DNA from: Corella eumyota
Taxonomy: Eukaryota; Chordata; Ascidiacea; Phlebobranchia; Corellidae
Assembly (NCBI GenBank): GCA_963082875.1
Contig: OY720100.1
Coordinates: 8,990,001 to 9,054,000, forward strand
Length of the DNA: 64,000 nt
Reading direction: 5' to 3'
Positions 16,754 to 28,100 of the stretch are shown here, one piece after another. The translations under genes were made by a program, and so were the position numbers. Position 1 is the stretch's first letter. Every line of letters starts with the position of its first letter. The notes under the pieces were generated by a model that had not been told where the DNA came from, made no database searches, and saw nothing but the letters and a program-made list of their open reading frames with translations.

Positions 16754-17979
16754 AAAATGTAGCCTAAAATTTGATTGTGCAATAATTTTAAGTTTCCTTT
16801 GAAAATCAGGACAGAAAATGCACTGTGAATATATAGACTGTAATTATAATTTGTCCTTATAAAATATATCAATATTTAGTGCCAAAAACGATATAGACTC
16901 TTTTAAACGTCTAAAAAGAAAGAAATAGCATTACAATTACTTTGATTGTTTTTGTTTGATATATAACTGTCGACTTTCTATGTGTACTTCTTTTAATTAA
17001 TACAAAATTATGATATTTATAATTTTTTATTCCTTTAAATATTATAGCGGGTAATAATGTAAAGTCTAGGGTAGCGTTCATAAAAAATCAATTTCATAAA
17101 GCATTAAATAAAACAAAAAACTAGCACTAAAAATATAAAAAGCTTTTAATTTAAATATCTAACTTCAAAACCAAAAACTTAAAAAAATTGTTACTTGTTT
17201 ATATTAAATGGCATGATCATATCTTCAACACAATTATACTAAAAAAAATAAAACCTAAATAGTGCAAGTTGGGGTTTTTATCTAAACTAATAATGTAATT
17301 TTAATATGTGTACAGTGGGTATTTGGTCTGCATTTTATCAGTAGAAAAAACACAATTTCACATAAATACAATCAGGTCTAAATAAAAATTATAATAACAA
17401 AATTTAAAATTTTTATGCACTTGAAATAAAATAAAATTATAATCTATCAAGCAAATTGTTTTTCCGTAATTTCTATAACAATTAAAAATAGGTTAGGCAC
17501 CAATAAATGCACAGTGTAAAATTGGTGCAATTTTAAACTGCAAAAATATTAAAAAAACTGCAGTATTTTTTAACCAAAATAAATAACCACGGTGTAATAA
17601 CTTTCTGTTTCAACAAATTTTTACAAAAAATATCAAAACAACCATAAAGATAAACAATATATGTTGATTTACAAATGACTAGCACTACAAATGTCAACTT
17701 AACAAACTGGGCACTTTTTACATTGTTGTAATGAAAATCTTAAATATATATAAATAAAGATTTGATTACCAATCTGATAAATAAAAAAAAGCTTGTTTCT
17801 ACTGAAAGGTGAAATATATAGGTAAAGTTAAACAATCAGTAAAAAAAAACAAAAAATAATTTAGGGAAATGTTGATTTTGAAAACCATTTCAACCCTAAA
17901 TAATATGACAACTGCCATTTTTAGTAAAACTGAATAAAAAATGCATACTAACCAAACTTTTAAATTTTTTGCCAAAAAA
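16754..17979. other. Convergent intergenic region (two 3' ends)
   Basis: About 1.2 kb of very AT-rich DNA between the 3' end of the plus-strand lysine-rich gene and that of minus-strand GOLIM4. Several AATAAA/TTTATT-type signals on both strands would serve polyadenylation. Nothing else seen. Confidence 0.5.
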
Positions 17980-20900
17980 TCACATTTCCCTCATTCTTTG
18001 CTTCTTTTTATTAAAATTTTCATTGTTCCCATTGAAATCCTCGTTGTTGTCTTCATTGTTGTTATCGAAGGGATCGTCCATTGTTTCCTCTGCCTTGTAT
18101 CTTTCCTCCTCATCTTTATCTTCCTCATTGTAATCATCTTCCTCTTCTCCATTGTTGTTCTTATCATAGTTCTATAATATTATAAACAAAAAAAATTTAA
18201 CAAAAATCTAAATTTTTTCTCTTTTTTTTATAAGTTGCTAAAATAAATATAACATACATTGTCATATTTTTCGTTTTCTTTTTCCTCCTCATTTTGATTG
18301 TTAAAAGGAGCATCCAGGACTGGAAGATCATCCTCCCCAGCAATTTTTGCTGCTGGAGGTTTATTCAAGTTACCTTGATCTTCTTCTTTTTTTAAATTAG
18401 AAAAAGAAATACATTAAAATGTCCAAAAAAGTTATATGGAAATTTTTTGCTTTTTTTACCTTCAAAATCATTCCCATTATCAAAAGCATCATCTCCATCC
18501 TGCAAGATCCCATCATCTCCTCCTAGATCCTCACCCAAATCTTCCTCTTCATTGAGATCATCATTAGGATCAACCTCTTCTTCTTCACCTTCTATATGAT
18601 CTTCCTCCATGTTTTCATCTTCCCCTTCTGGATCTCCCTGGAGCTCTCCTTCAATAAATCCTAAAAAATTTAAACTTTTTTAAGATTTGTTACTAAAATA
18701 AACAAGTTTTAGTTAATCTAAATTAATTTCCCACCATCATCTTTTTTCTCCTTCTTTTGTTGCATTAATTTATCCATATTGTCAAATTGGGCTTCATCAA
18801 TTTTCTTAATTTCTTTTTGATTTTTCAAAAACTTTTCTTGAATTTGAGCAATATCCAAATCTTTTACCTAAATCAAATTGAAAATTAAGAAGATAGAAAA
18901 AAGACAAAATGAACACATAAAAGATTAAGTATTAACTGTACAAAAATCTTACTACAGAGTCATGCTGTTGTTCTTGTTTTGGTTGCTCTTGTGGCTCCAA
19001 ATGTTGTTGTTGTTGCTGTTGTAATTCTATTTTTGCTTTTTCTTCAGCCAATCTTGCAATACTTTCTTGTTGTTGGACAGCGTTTACTTTGGAGTTGTCA
19101 ATATTGTGATTATCTCCAAACACCTAAAAATATACAAAAAAAAATTGTTTTATTTGTTTTAATATTTTTTCAACTTGCCACAAATTGTTAATGATAAGAT
19201 TTTATTGTCACAGTTTCAAATTAAAATTAACTGCAAATTGTATTCAAGATAATATATTTTACCTCACTGTTTATGTTTAAATCATTTTCAGGACCTCTTT
19301 TAGTGTTTTCGAATTCGTTTGTATCCTCAACATTTTTAATGTTTGTTATATCTAAAAAGTACAACAGTAAATTTTTACGCATAATTAATATTGTTAAAAA
19401 AAATTCTAAGATATGAAAAGAACATTTCAATATTAGGTGACAACTTTGTAGCCTACCATTTATATGATTATCCTCTAGGTTATTTTGAATGGGAATATTT
19501 TGTAAATTTAAATCTTGATTTGGATTGTTGACTTGTTGTTGAACTTCCTTCTTTTCACCAACTTAGAAAAAATAAAAAAATTCCAAATTTTCCAAGTTTA
19601 GAGTTTATTGTAAAAAATGAACTTAAATATTATCTATGATCTTGTGTTGTTACAAAAATATATGACAAAAAGTATCAAACTTTTTATTGTTTAAAAGAAA
19701 AGTAAGATTGTAAAACAGGTAAATCCAGTTGCACTACTTACATATAAAGTGGTTTACAAGAATTTTTAGTTTTACCATTATAACTTAACTCAAGGTTATA
19801 CAAAGCCACAAGATTAAATTAAAGCTTTTTTGTTAACAAAAAAAGGTTTTAAAAGCCAAAATACCTTTACATTTTACAAAATAAATAAAACCAATGCAAA
19901 AACGAGATTACTTGTACTCTACCGCCTTCACTAATTCTCTTTTTCGAGTACAAGTGATGCCAAAATTGCATTGAAAAGGCAAAATGTGGCCAACCACAAA
20001 TTACTAAAATATTGTTTTAGTAAGTTATTAAAATAACACAAAAATAGATAAATTTTTTACAATCTTTAAAACAAATACAATTCCAAAACACACAAAAAAA
20101 AATCGGGCAAAATTCATTCAAAAATCCCAGAACAAAATACACCACAAATATTTAAAAAATGGTAAAAATAAAACTTTAAAAGACTTACTGTTGCACTTAT
20201 CAAAGCACTCCTGATAGGTAGCAAAGTTATTCATATTTCCACCACAACCAGTAAAGGTAAATTGTTGGCACGTTGAAGCAACTGGGTTGAAGTAAAATCG
20301 AGAAAATTGGGAGTTACACGAACCCACATCCACGGGAAGATTGCAACTATCTAAAAAAAAACAAAAAATAATACAATGAATATGAATACCCATACATAAT
20401 TTTTAATTTAAAATCTTTTATGATAAATAAATGATGTATTAAGGTGTGGTAACCACTGTTTTTCGTCTTATTGTCTGTAATGTAACTGTTTAAAATTGTT
20501 GCCAATGTGGCAGATATAAAACAGATTTGGTTGGCTGCTCATATACTTATTTACAGTGAAAGAAGTAAATATAGACCACAAACCTACATACCAATTATGA
20601 GCGGCTAGGCTCACAACTAATAGGTAAATGCAGTCCACATAAATTAACAAATGAAAATATTTTATTTTAATTTTGCTATAAAGGATTTACACCTTGAAAT
20701 TAAAGACTTGAGCAAAATAACATACACTACATGTTTAATTTTAAATTTATCCAGAGAATAACAGTCTTAAATATCCCTTACTTAATTCTGGAGACTCCAC
20801 AATATTTGGATTTTGTTGGTTTTGTTTGAGAGCAAGTTGCTGTTTTTTTTGTTCTTCTTGTCTTAAAATAGCAGCCTCTCTGTCAACCTTCTCTTTTTGA

Positions 20901-23270
20901 AGCTGATTGCGATTACTTTCCAGAATTTCAGCATGTTTTTGACTTCCACCAAAATGAGCTTTATAATATTAATCAATTTACTTTACAAAATAACTAAAGT
21001 TATTAAACTTTTGGCTGGTACATTAACTTTTTTAAAGTTTTTTTAAGAATAAAATGCCTGATTTTCAATTTGGTTTCAAGGTAATTAACTACTCAAGTCA
21101 TTTTAAATTTAATACTTTCACCACTTGATATTTAAGAACTGCATGAAGTGCACTTAACATAAAATATTTAAAATGAAACTGTTTGTAAAATATATTAACA
21201 AAAAAAATTAAACATAAAAAAACCATTATTTAATTTTTCATTGGCTTAAAAATTTATATTAACCAAATAAATCCATTCTATTCTGTGCTGACAAGTTCTC
21301 TAATTTGGGATGATCAATTTTTAAAACGTCCACCCCAACTTCTTTTAATATTGATTTCAGGTTGTTGTAATTTTCCACTTCAGTCTAAAAAAATTAAAAC
21401 TTTTTACAAACCGTCGACAAATCCAACTTAAAAAACTAACAAAACAAAATACACAGCATTAGATGGAGTTAAGTTTTTGAGCTAATTTAAGAATTAATAA
21501 AAAACACCACATTTAGTACCTTAGCTTTTTGTAGATCCAGGTTTAAAATTGCCTGAAATTCTTTAGCTTCCTTAAAGTTTTCCTCTAATTTTATAATTTC
21601 ATCTGAATTCATAAAAATGCAGATTTTAAAAGATTGAAAGGTTATTAACATTTTATATATACAACTTTTTTTTTGTATATATCTTTATCCTCGATGTGGA
21701 AAAGTCAAATGCGCGACTTAAACATAGAGTAACATTAGTTACTCCAACCCAGTCTTAAGTTGCCTGTGGCAGTTTAGGATATTATAGAAGATCATAATTG
21801 CTTGATAATTATGCTGCTGATAAGGTGGTGGCTTAGCAGGAGTTCGTACCGTTTATAGCGCCTTACTTAAGGGCGCTACAGCATGAGCTCAGTGAGGATT
21901 AAACCCACGACCTCATGTGTAGCGTAGCAAGTGTTCTTACCACTACATCAAGCTGCTGGTATTAAACTTAAAGTTCTAACACATAAAAAAACATTTCAGT
22001 ATGGCTTTAGCAAAAAATTGTTCTTTGTTACAATATATGTAAAAAAGAAAAAATATTTAAAAATTACTTTTCTTTTGTTGTAGAACATCACCAAGTTCTT
22101 GTGTATTGGAAGCTTCATCTCGTAACAGACCCAGTTGTGAGTGTAATTCATTGATCACTTCTTCGTGTTTTGCTTTCTGGTTGCTAAAATCTATCTTTAA
22201 GCCATCAAGCTCATTCTTAAAAAAAAAAACATTTAGGCTGTTTATTGAAAAGGTGCACTAATAAAACAAAAACTAAGCAAAAAAAAGTTAATTGTTAATT
22301 TACCGAAAAGAATTAGCAAATAAAAAATTTGTTATTAATATGTCACAAACCTGGGAAGAGACTAATTCTTGTTCTAAATTTGAATATTTCTTCTTGTGTT
22401 CTTTTTCCCTGTCAATCATTAAATTTTCATGCGATTCCTTAACACTTTCTAATTCTAGAATAAAATTTAAAAATTACATTTACGAACCAATAAAAAACAA
22501 TTTGCATTTTACAGTTTAACATTTCATAAAAATTTAAATAATGGTATCAAAACAGTATAGGCTACTATTTTTTTTGTAACATAACAATCATCTTTGTTTT
22601 TACATTGTTTATCAAAATATTGAACTTAACAAAAATGATTTCCTGTAAAACTACATTACCTAATTTAGTATTTTGATGATCATTTTTTTCCTTTTGAAAG
22701 GAACCTTCCAGTCTTGACCTTTCAGCATAGACAACTATAAAAATATGATTTAACAAAAATTTGCCCACTATTAACTAACATTTACCTGCGCACCACTAAT
22801 GGCAATTTTTTTAAATTTTAAAGGCCTTTGAATAAAATATAACTACATTCATACATAATACATATCGATTACAGAGGTCACTATAACTAAGATTGTAAGA
22901 CTACTAATTGAAACATCATCATCATTTTCTAACTAATTTCAATTTATTAACCTTGTAATTGGGAAGATAAGGATTGATGTTGGTTGAGATATCTTTGCTC
23001 CTTAACGTCCATGTGCTTTAACTTAACTTGCAAAATGTTATATAAATAAAACCCATACCCAACCGCAACGATTAGAATTAATATGATGGAAGTCTGGATG
23101 ACACCCTTATGCCTCCGATTAAACATACCAGAATTTTTTGAAGAATGAGTGCTAACTAAAAAAAAAAAATTTTATTTAAATTTGTATTGTAAAGAGTGTT
23201 TTTGATTGTAGTAAAAAAAAAAAAATTAAACATTTTCTAAAACGTTAATGTTAGTTTGTAACTTACTCAT
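17980..23270 (-). CDS. GOLIM4: Golgi integral membrane protein 4 (GPP130) with Kunitz exon
   Basis: Sixteen coding exons join in phase to 698 residues (human 696): 23270..23267, 23155..22952, 22734..22660, 22454..22351, 22215..22068, 21602..21520, 21384..21264, 20958..20782, 20350..20189, 19561..19457, 19351..19263, 19123..18953, 18867..18735, 18660..18460, 18385..18258, 18171..17980. Type II topology: short basic cytosolic tail (FNRRHKG), signal-anchor at about residues 21-40, then a lumenal coiled coil. The first lumenal block LNQHQSLSSQLQVVYAERSRLE matches human QHQESLSAQLQVVYEHRSRLE and fixes the orthology; a Gln-rich stretch and a long acidic Asn/Asp/Glu tail follow, as in vertebrate GOLIM4. 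The protein cycles through cis-Golgi and endosomes and aids retrograde trafficking. Odd points: a 4-nt first coding exon (ATGA), and a six-cysteine Kunitz domain at residues ~306-359 that vertebrate GOLIM4 lacks. Confidence 0.9.
19892..19973. ncRNA. miRNA-precursor-like hairpin in GOLIM4 intron
   Basis: Two 28-nt arms, 19892-19919 and 19946-19973, are inverted copies of each other (perfect for the outer 8 and inner 10 bases, mismatched in the middle) around a 26-nt loop. Size and shape fit a pre-miRNA of about 82 nt, but a small inverted-repeat relic is equally possible. No known miRNA seed recognised. Confidence 0.25.
20189..20350 (-). other. Kunitz/BPTI domain cassette exon within GOLIM4
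   Basis: A 162-nt exon with clear acceptor (after 20351) and donor (before 20188) encodes a complete Kunitz domain: six cysteines at BPTI spacing (9, 16, 8, 13, 4 residues), CNLPVDVGSC at the N-terminal loop, RFYFNP, FTFTGCGGNMNNF and ECFDKC. The residue after the second cysteine (P1) is Asn, so trypsin-type inhibition is not expected. The exon is phase 1-1, and the flanking exons join in phase with or without it, so it can be a cassette. It would lie in the Golgi lumen. Confidence 0.85.
21675..21960 (-). repeat. tRNA-derived SINE, full-length copy (GOLIM4 intron)
   Basis: Read on the minus strand, the element starts with a tRNA-like head: TGTAGTGGTAAGAACA resembles an A box and GGTCGTGGGTTTAATCC a B box, followed by a ~200-bp body and a T/A-rich simple tail at the 21675 end. 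Two related copies occur at 56295-56551 and 58147-58260, so it is a dispersed family. It lies in the intron between the GOLIM4 exons 21602..21520 and 22215..22068. Confidence 0.65.
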
Positions 23271-23558
23271 AAAATATGTTGTGCTTCACGAAAAATAAAA
23301 AAATTGTTTAACAAAGTTGTAATATTATAAACTCATTGCCAAATCAAAATAAGCTAGCAATTAAATATCAATTAAGATTTTTTCGGAACAAATAACCTAA
23401 ATTTAGTAGTTTTTAAGTTGAAAGGTTTTAGGCATTTCCTTCATTACCTGCCTGCTTACCAGTAAATCAAAAACGTATTTTACCCTACATAGTTAATATA
23501 ACCGCAAAATGATCATTACAACCGCATAAAGGCCAATCTATAACATGAAATTGACGTC

Positions 23559-23567
23559 GAATATTTG
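23559..23567. repeat. Target-site duplication, left (9 bp)
   Basis: GAATATTTG directly precedes the left terminus of the transposon and is repeated exactly after the right terminus at 30165-30173. Nine bases is the usual length for Mutator-like elements. Confidence 0.9.
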
Positions 23568-23791
23568 GGGATGTACTAAAACCAGACACCCGACACTTTT
23601 TCAGACACTTTTTCAGACACCTCTAAAATTCACTTTATCGTTGTTATTTTTTAATAAAAATGATTTTTCCGACTTTAGGACTATTGTTCCAGCTTGCCTC
23701 AACAATTTTTTTTTTGTTTTAACGTGTTGAAATTTGTGGCAAAATTTTTTTAATTTAGGGGTGCCGGAATTTGCGGTAATTTCACCCTCAT

Positions 23792-24925
23792 CAGACACTT
23801 CCAAAAACCAATTAAACAGTTATAAATTTCAATAAAAACTGCCTTAACAACATAAGAACGCTTAAACTAACTTGCCCAAGTCGTTTTTATTAAAAAATAA
23901 TGGTTATAAAATGGTTTTTAAAGGTGTCTGAAATTGGCAATAACGACCATACTTAAAATTTCTTCATCCTCAGACACCTCCAAAAACCAATTAAACAGTT
24001 ATAAATATTAATAAAAACTGCCTTAACAACATAAGAACGCTTAAACTAACTTGCCCCGGTCATTTTTATTAAAAAATAATGGTTATAAAATGGTTTTTAA
24101 AGGTGTCTGAAATTGGCAATAACGACCATACTTAAAATTTCTTCATCCTCAGACACCTCCAAAAACCAATTAAACAGTTATAAATTTTAATAAAAACTGC
24201 CTTAACAACATAAGAACGCTTAAACTAACTTGCCCAAGTCATTTTTATTAAAAAATAATGGTTATAAAATGGTTTTTAAAGGTGTCTGAAATTGGCAATA
24301 ACGACCATACTTAAAATTTCTTCATCCTCAGACACTTCCAAAAACCAATTAAACAGTTATAAATTTTAATAAAAACTGCCTTAACAACATAAGAATGCTT
24401 AAACTAACTTGCCCCGGTCATTTTTATTAAAAAATAATGGTTATAAAATGGTTTTTAAAGGTGTCTGAAATTGGCAATAACGACCATACTTAAAATTTCT
24501 TCTTCCTCAGACACTTCCAAAAACCAATTAAACAGTTATAAATTTTAATAAAAACTGCCTTAACAACATAAGAACGCTTAAACTAACTTGCCCCGGTCAT
24601 TTTTATTAAAAAATAATGGTTATAAAATGGTTTTTAAAGGTGTCTGAAATTGGCAATAACGACCATACTTAAAATTTCTTCTTCCTCAGACACTTCCAAA
24701 AACCAATTAAACAGTTATAAATTTTAATAAAAACTGCCTTAACAACATAAGAACGCTTAAACTAACTTGCCCCGGTCATTTTTATTAAAAAATAATGGTT
24801 ATAAAATGGTTTTTAAAGGTGTCTGAAATTGGCAATAACGACCATACTTAAAATTTCTTCTTCCTCAGACACCTCCAAAAACCAATTAAACAGTTATAAA
24901 TTTTAATAAAAACTCCTAAAACATA
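23792..24925. repeat. Left subterminal tandem array, 179-bp period
   Basis: Units begin at 23792, 23971, 24150, 24329, 24508, 24687 and 24866; six are full and the last is partial. Each unit carries CAGACACYTCC and, about 145 bp on, the inverted motif GGTGTCTGAAA. Units are nearly identical, differing at a few positions (for example CCCAAGTC versus CCCCGGTC), which indicates recent homogenisation. Confidence 0.93.
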
Positions 24926-25168
24926 AGAACATTTAAATCAATATTCCTCAATTTTATATTGTATTATGCAAACAAATTTAAAGAACTTAGGTTAACGGAT
25001 TTTACAATAGTTAAAATGTTTTTAAAAGTAAAAATTGGTAAATATACTTATAGGTTTTGGATGGTTCCAAGTAAAAAGCTTATTAAATTTTTTTTAAATT
25101 TCCCTTTTAATGAAAAAACGACTTAATACAAATAATATTTAAGTGTCTATAGTGTCTGTTTTTTTAAT

Positions 25169-28100
25169 TTAGTTTAACATGCACAAATCACATATCCAAC
25201 TTCTAAGTTTTGTAACCCCCTTTTGACATTTAACGTGATACCACTTCCTACAAACACAACATTGTATTTGTGGCAAATATGTACCATTTCCTGGACAAGA
25301 CGTTGATTCACATATGTTCCAATTAGTATTTGAATTCAGAACTAAGCATTTAAATTCCTTTCGTTCTATTTTAAGTTGAAACGAAGTAGGCTTTAGGTTA
25401 ATAACTTTTTGTAGTGCTGATTTTCTTTCGTTGGCCGAAATTCGCTTTGAAAAATCTCTCAATCTATTTTGTTTTATAAATAGTGCAGCAAGCCATTTTC
25501 TTGCTAAATCGACATTAAATGCATTTGGAACCTGACCAGATAGCACGTAATACGTGTTTATGATTGTGTAAACCCCACAGTCATCACAATTATTTTGTTG
25601 TGGGCAATTGTTCATCAAAGAGACTGTCCATTCCAAGTTATTAAATGGTATGTCAATTACAGCATACATAAAGGATAAAATTTTAAGACAACACTTGGCT
25701 GATTTCTGCAGGCATGCTCCATGCAATTGACAGACCATAGAATCAAAAATCCATATATTTTTTTGAGAAATATTACAGATAATTAATTGCCAGTGAATAT
25801 TATTAAGGTTATTAGGAAAAACAATTACATTAAAGTCCAAAGCTCTGAGTGAACTAATATAGTTTGAGACCAACTCCACATTATTGTTATTTTTTTGATT
25901 TTCAAATACTAAAGAAGAAAATTGGAAAGCTTCATTTTTTAGGTCAAGATAACTTATGACTCCGTTAATGCACTTTTCAATGCATATGTCATCCAACCAT
26001 TTTTTTTTCCCAATTAAACATTCCATTGCAATTGAACAACTTTTTTTTTGATCTGTTGTTACCAAAAGATTCTCCTTTTCCCAGGGGGCGTTTCCAAAAG
26101 ACGTTTGATTTTTCTCCATTTCACCATCAGGTGTTTTGTAGTTTTCCCCACTTTCATTTTTATTTGTTTTAATTTCGGGCATATTTTCTGTCTTACCTTT
26201 TTCTTTAGTATATAATTTACTTTCGGAATTCTTATCTTCTCTGCCAATATTTTTCGGCATGATTTCAACTACAGATTTAATATTTTTTTTGCCAATCTCT
26301 TTTGCGTTTGCTTTAACTTCAATGTGCTTACTTTTTTTTAAATTTTCCTTTTTTTCTATTATGTCTTTGGGTTTATTACCCTTTTTGACAATTTCTTCTA
26401 TTGTAATATTACTTTCTATTAGACCTAGGCTAGTTAACTCATCACCATGCTCTTCGTCGCTACCTTTACACATATATTTTTTATCTTCTGTCTCTTGACC
26501 TAGGAGCACATCCAGGTCGATGTTCATTTCTGCACTGTTGGGAGCAGGAATTACGTCGTAATCGTAGTCTCTTTGTCTAACCTTTTTTTTGCCTGACTTA
26601 CCATCTTTTCCCTTTTGCCTTTTGTTTAACGCCGTGAGTGTATAACTGCGATTCTTGGGATTTTTTTGGTTGGTTTGCAGTCGTTTATGGACAGCAAGTA
26701 CATGCCAGCATTTTGCAGTAATACTTGAACAACTACAAATAGGTGGAAATAATGTAACGGCATGTCGGGCATCAGTAAATGGATTTATCACAACAAAAGT
26801 GCCAGTGTCTCTATCCAAAGATACGCCACTAGACATAAGGCACATTTCAACAACTTCAGTATAAAAAGTTTTTTCAGGGAACTTTTTAGTTTTAGAACCA
26901 GAAGCCAAATTTTTTTGTTTTAAAATTTCTTCTTTTATTTTGTTTAAATAAGCCAATTTAGGAATACTGTCTTTAGAATCTTCGCCGGCAGAAATTGTTT
27001 CTTCAGAGGACAAAGTAAACCTGCCAAATCCTTTTTCTGCACGAAAAAGGTCATATGCAAAATTCTGAAATAATTTAAAAAACAATATAATTGTGTAGTC
27101 CAATCTATTTTCTTTGTTGCCACAAATGTCCTTCAGTACCCTATTGAATGACTCGCTCATGTTGTTGGTTACAGTTTTTCCATTAAAAATTGTAAACTGT
27201 TTGGTGTAAAAAAATACTGAATAAGCTAGTATATCTTGTTGCAGATTTTTTTCAAAATAATTTACAAATGTTGGTGACCATTTTGTTTTTAATTCCAAAT
27301 ACAATTTATTAAAGTTATCATATGAAGTTGAAAATATTAGTTGTTCAATTTGGTCTTTGTAAACTTTTATGTCCGAAAATTTTCCATTTTGTTTTTTTAA
27401 CCAGAATTCAACATCTCTCAATATATGATTAACGCAACAAACTAATTTTAGTCCAGTGGTTTTATTAACTGCGTTCATTATCGCTTTTTCCCTATCAGCC
27501 GTCACTGGAATATTGTCCAATTCGTGTAATTTTAGTTGTTTGCTAATTATTTTAAAAAGTTCTTCGTGATATTGTTGATCTTTTTTTTCATGAATCATCG
27601 CGCCGATGGGAAACATTGGATTTCCATCTATATCCGTTTTGCGCATCGTTAAAAATGACACATAAAAGTCCCCCATTTCGAATGTTGTGTCGTATCCAAA
27701 ACACTGAGGTATTGCTTTATTTTTGCGAAACTTGGTTAGTTCTTTTATAGCGATTTTAATCGTCTCTTCATTCACAAGAATGGCATACACACTAGGCACT
27801 ATACATAATTTTTGAACAAAATTTGGTAACACTGTAGTCAGTTCTTTGGTAGAAAATATTTCATCAGTGCACATTTGAAAATCCTTTTTTTCCTTATATG
27901 CAATGTTGTGAACCTGCTTTAAATCTCGCGGTCGATCGACAGACATCCTATCTTCACCTTCATCATGTTGCTTTTTTGCTGTCATTTTGGCATATGTTTG
28001 AAACGGAGATTTGTTATTTTCTAATTGAATACTTATATCGTTTAAAACATTTTTTTGTGTTGTAACAAAAATCTTGTTTGGATTTTTGCTATTACCATGT

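Noticed and set aside
16543-16872. Minus-strand Phe-rich ORF
   Set aside because: Antisense shadow of the lysine-rich last exon at 16521-16753.
17941-18177. Plus-strand hydrophobic ORF
   Set aside because: Antisense shadow of the acidic C-terminal exon of GOLIM4.
20118-20393. Separate small secreted Kunitz gene nested in a GOLIM4 intron
   Set aside because: The long ORF includes intronic sequence; the exon has no start codon or signal peptide of its own and its phases match the flanking GOLIM4 exons exactly.
23792-24925. Regularly spaced repeats suggesting a CRISPR-like or satellite array
   Set aside because: The period is 179 bp with no variable spacers, and the array lies inside a transposon bounded by a 9-bp duplication; it is a subterminal repeat array.
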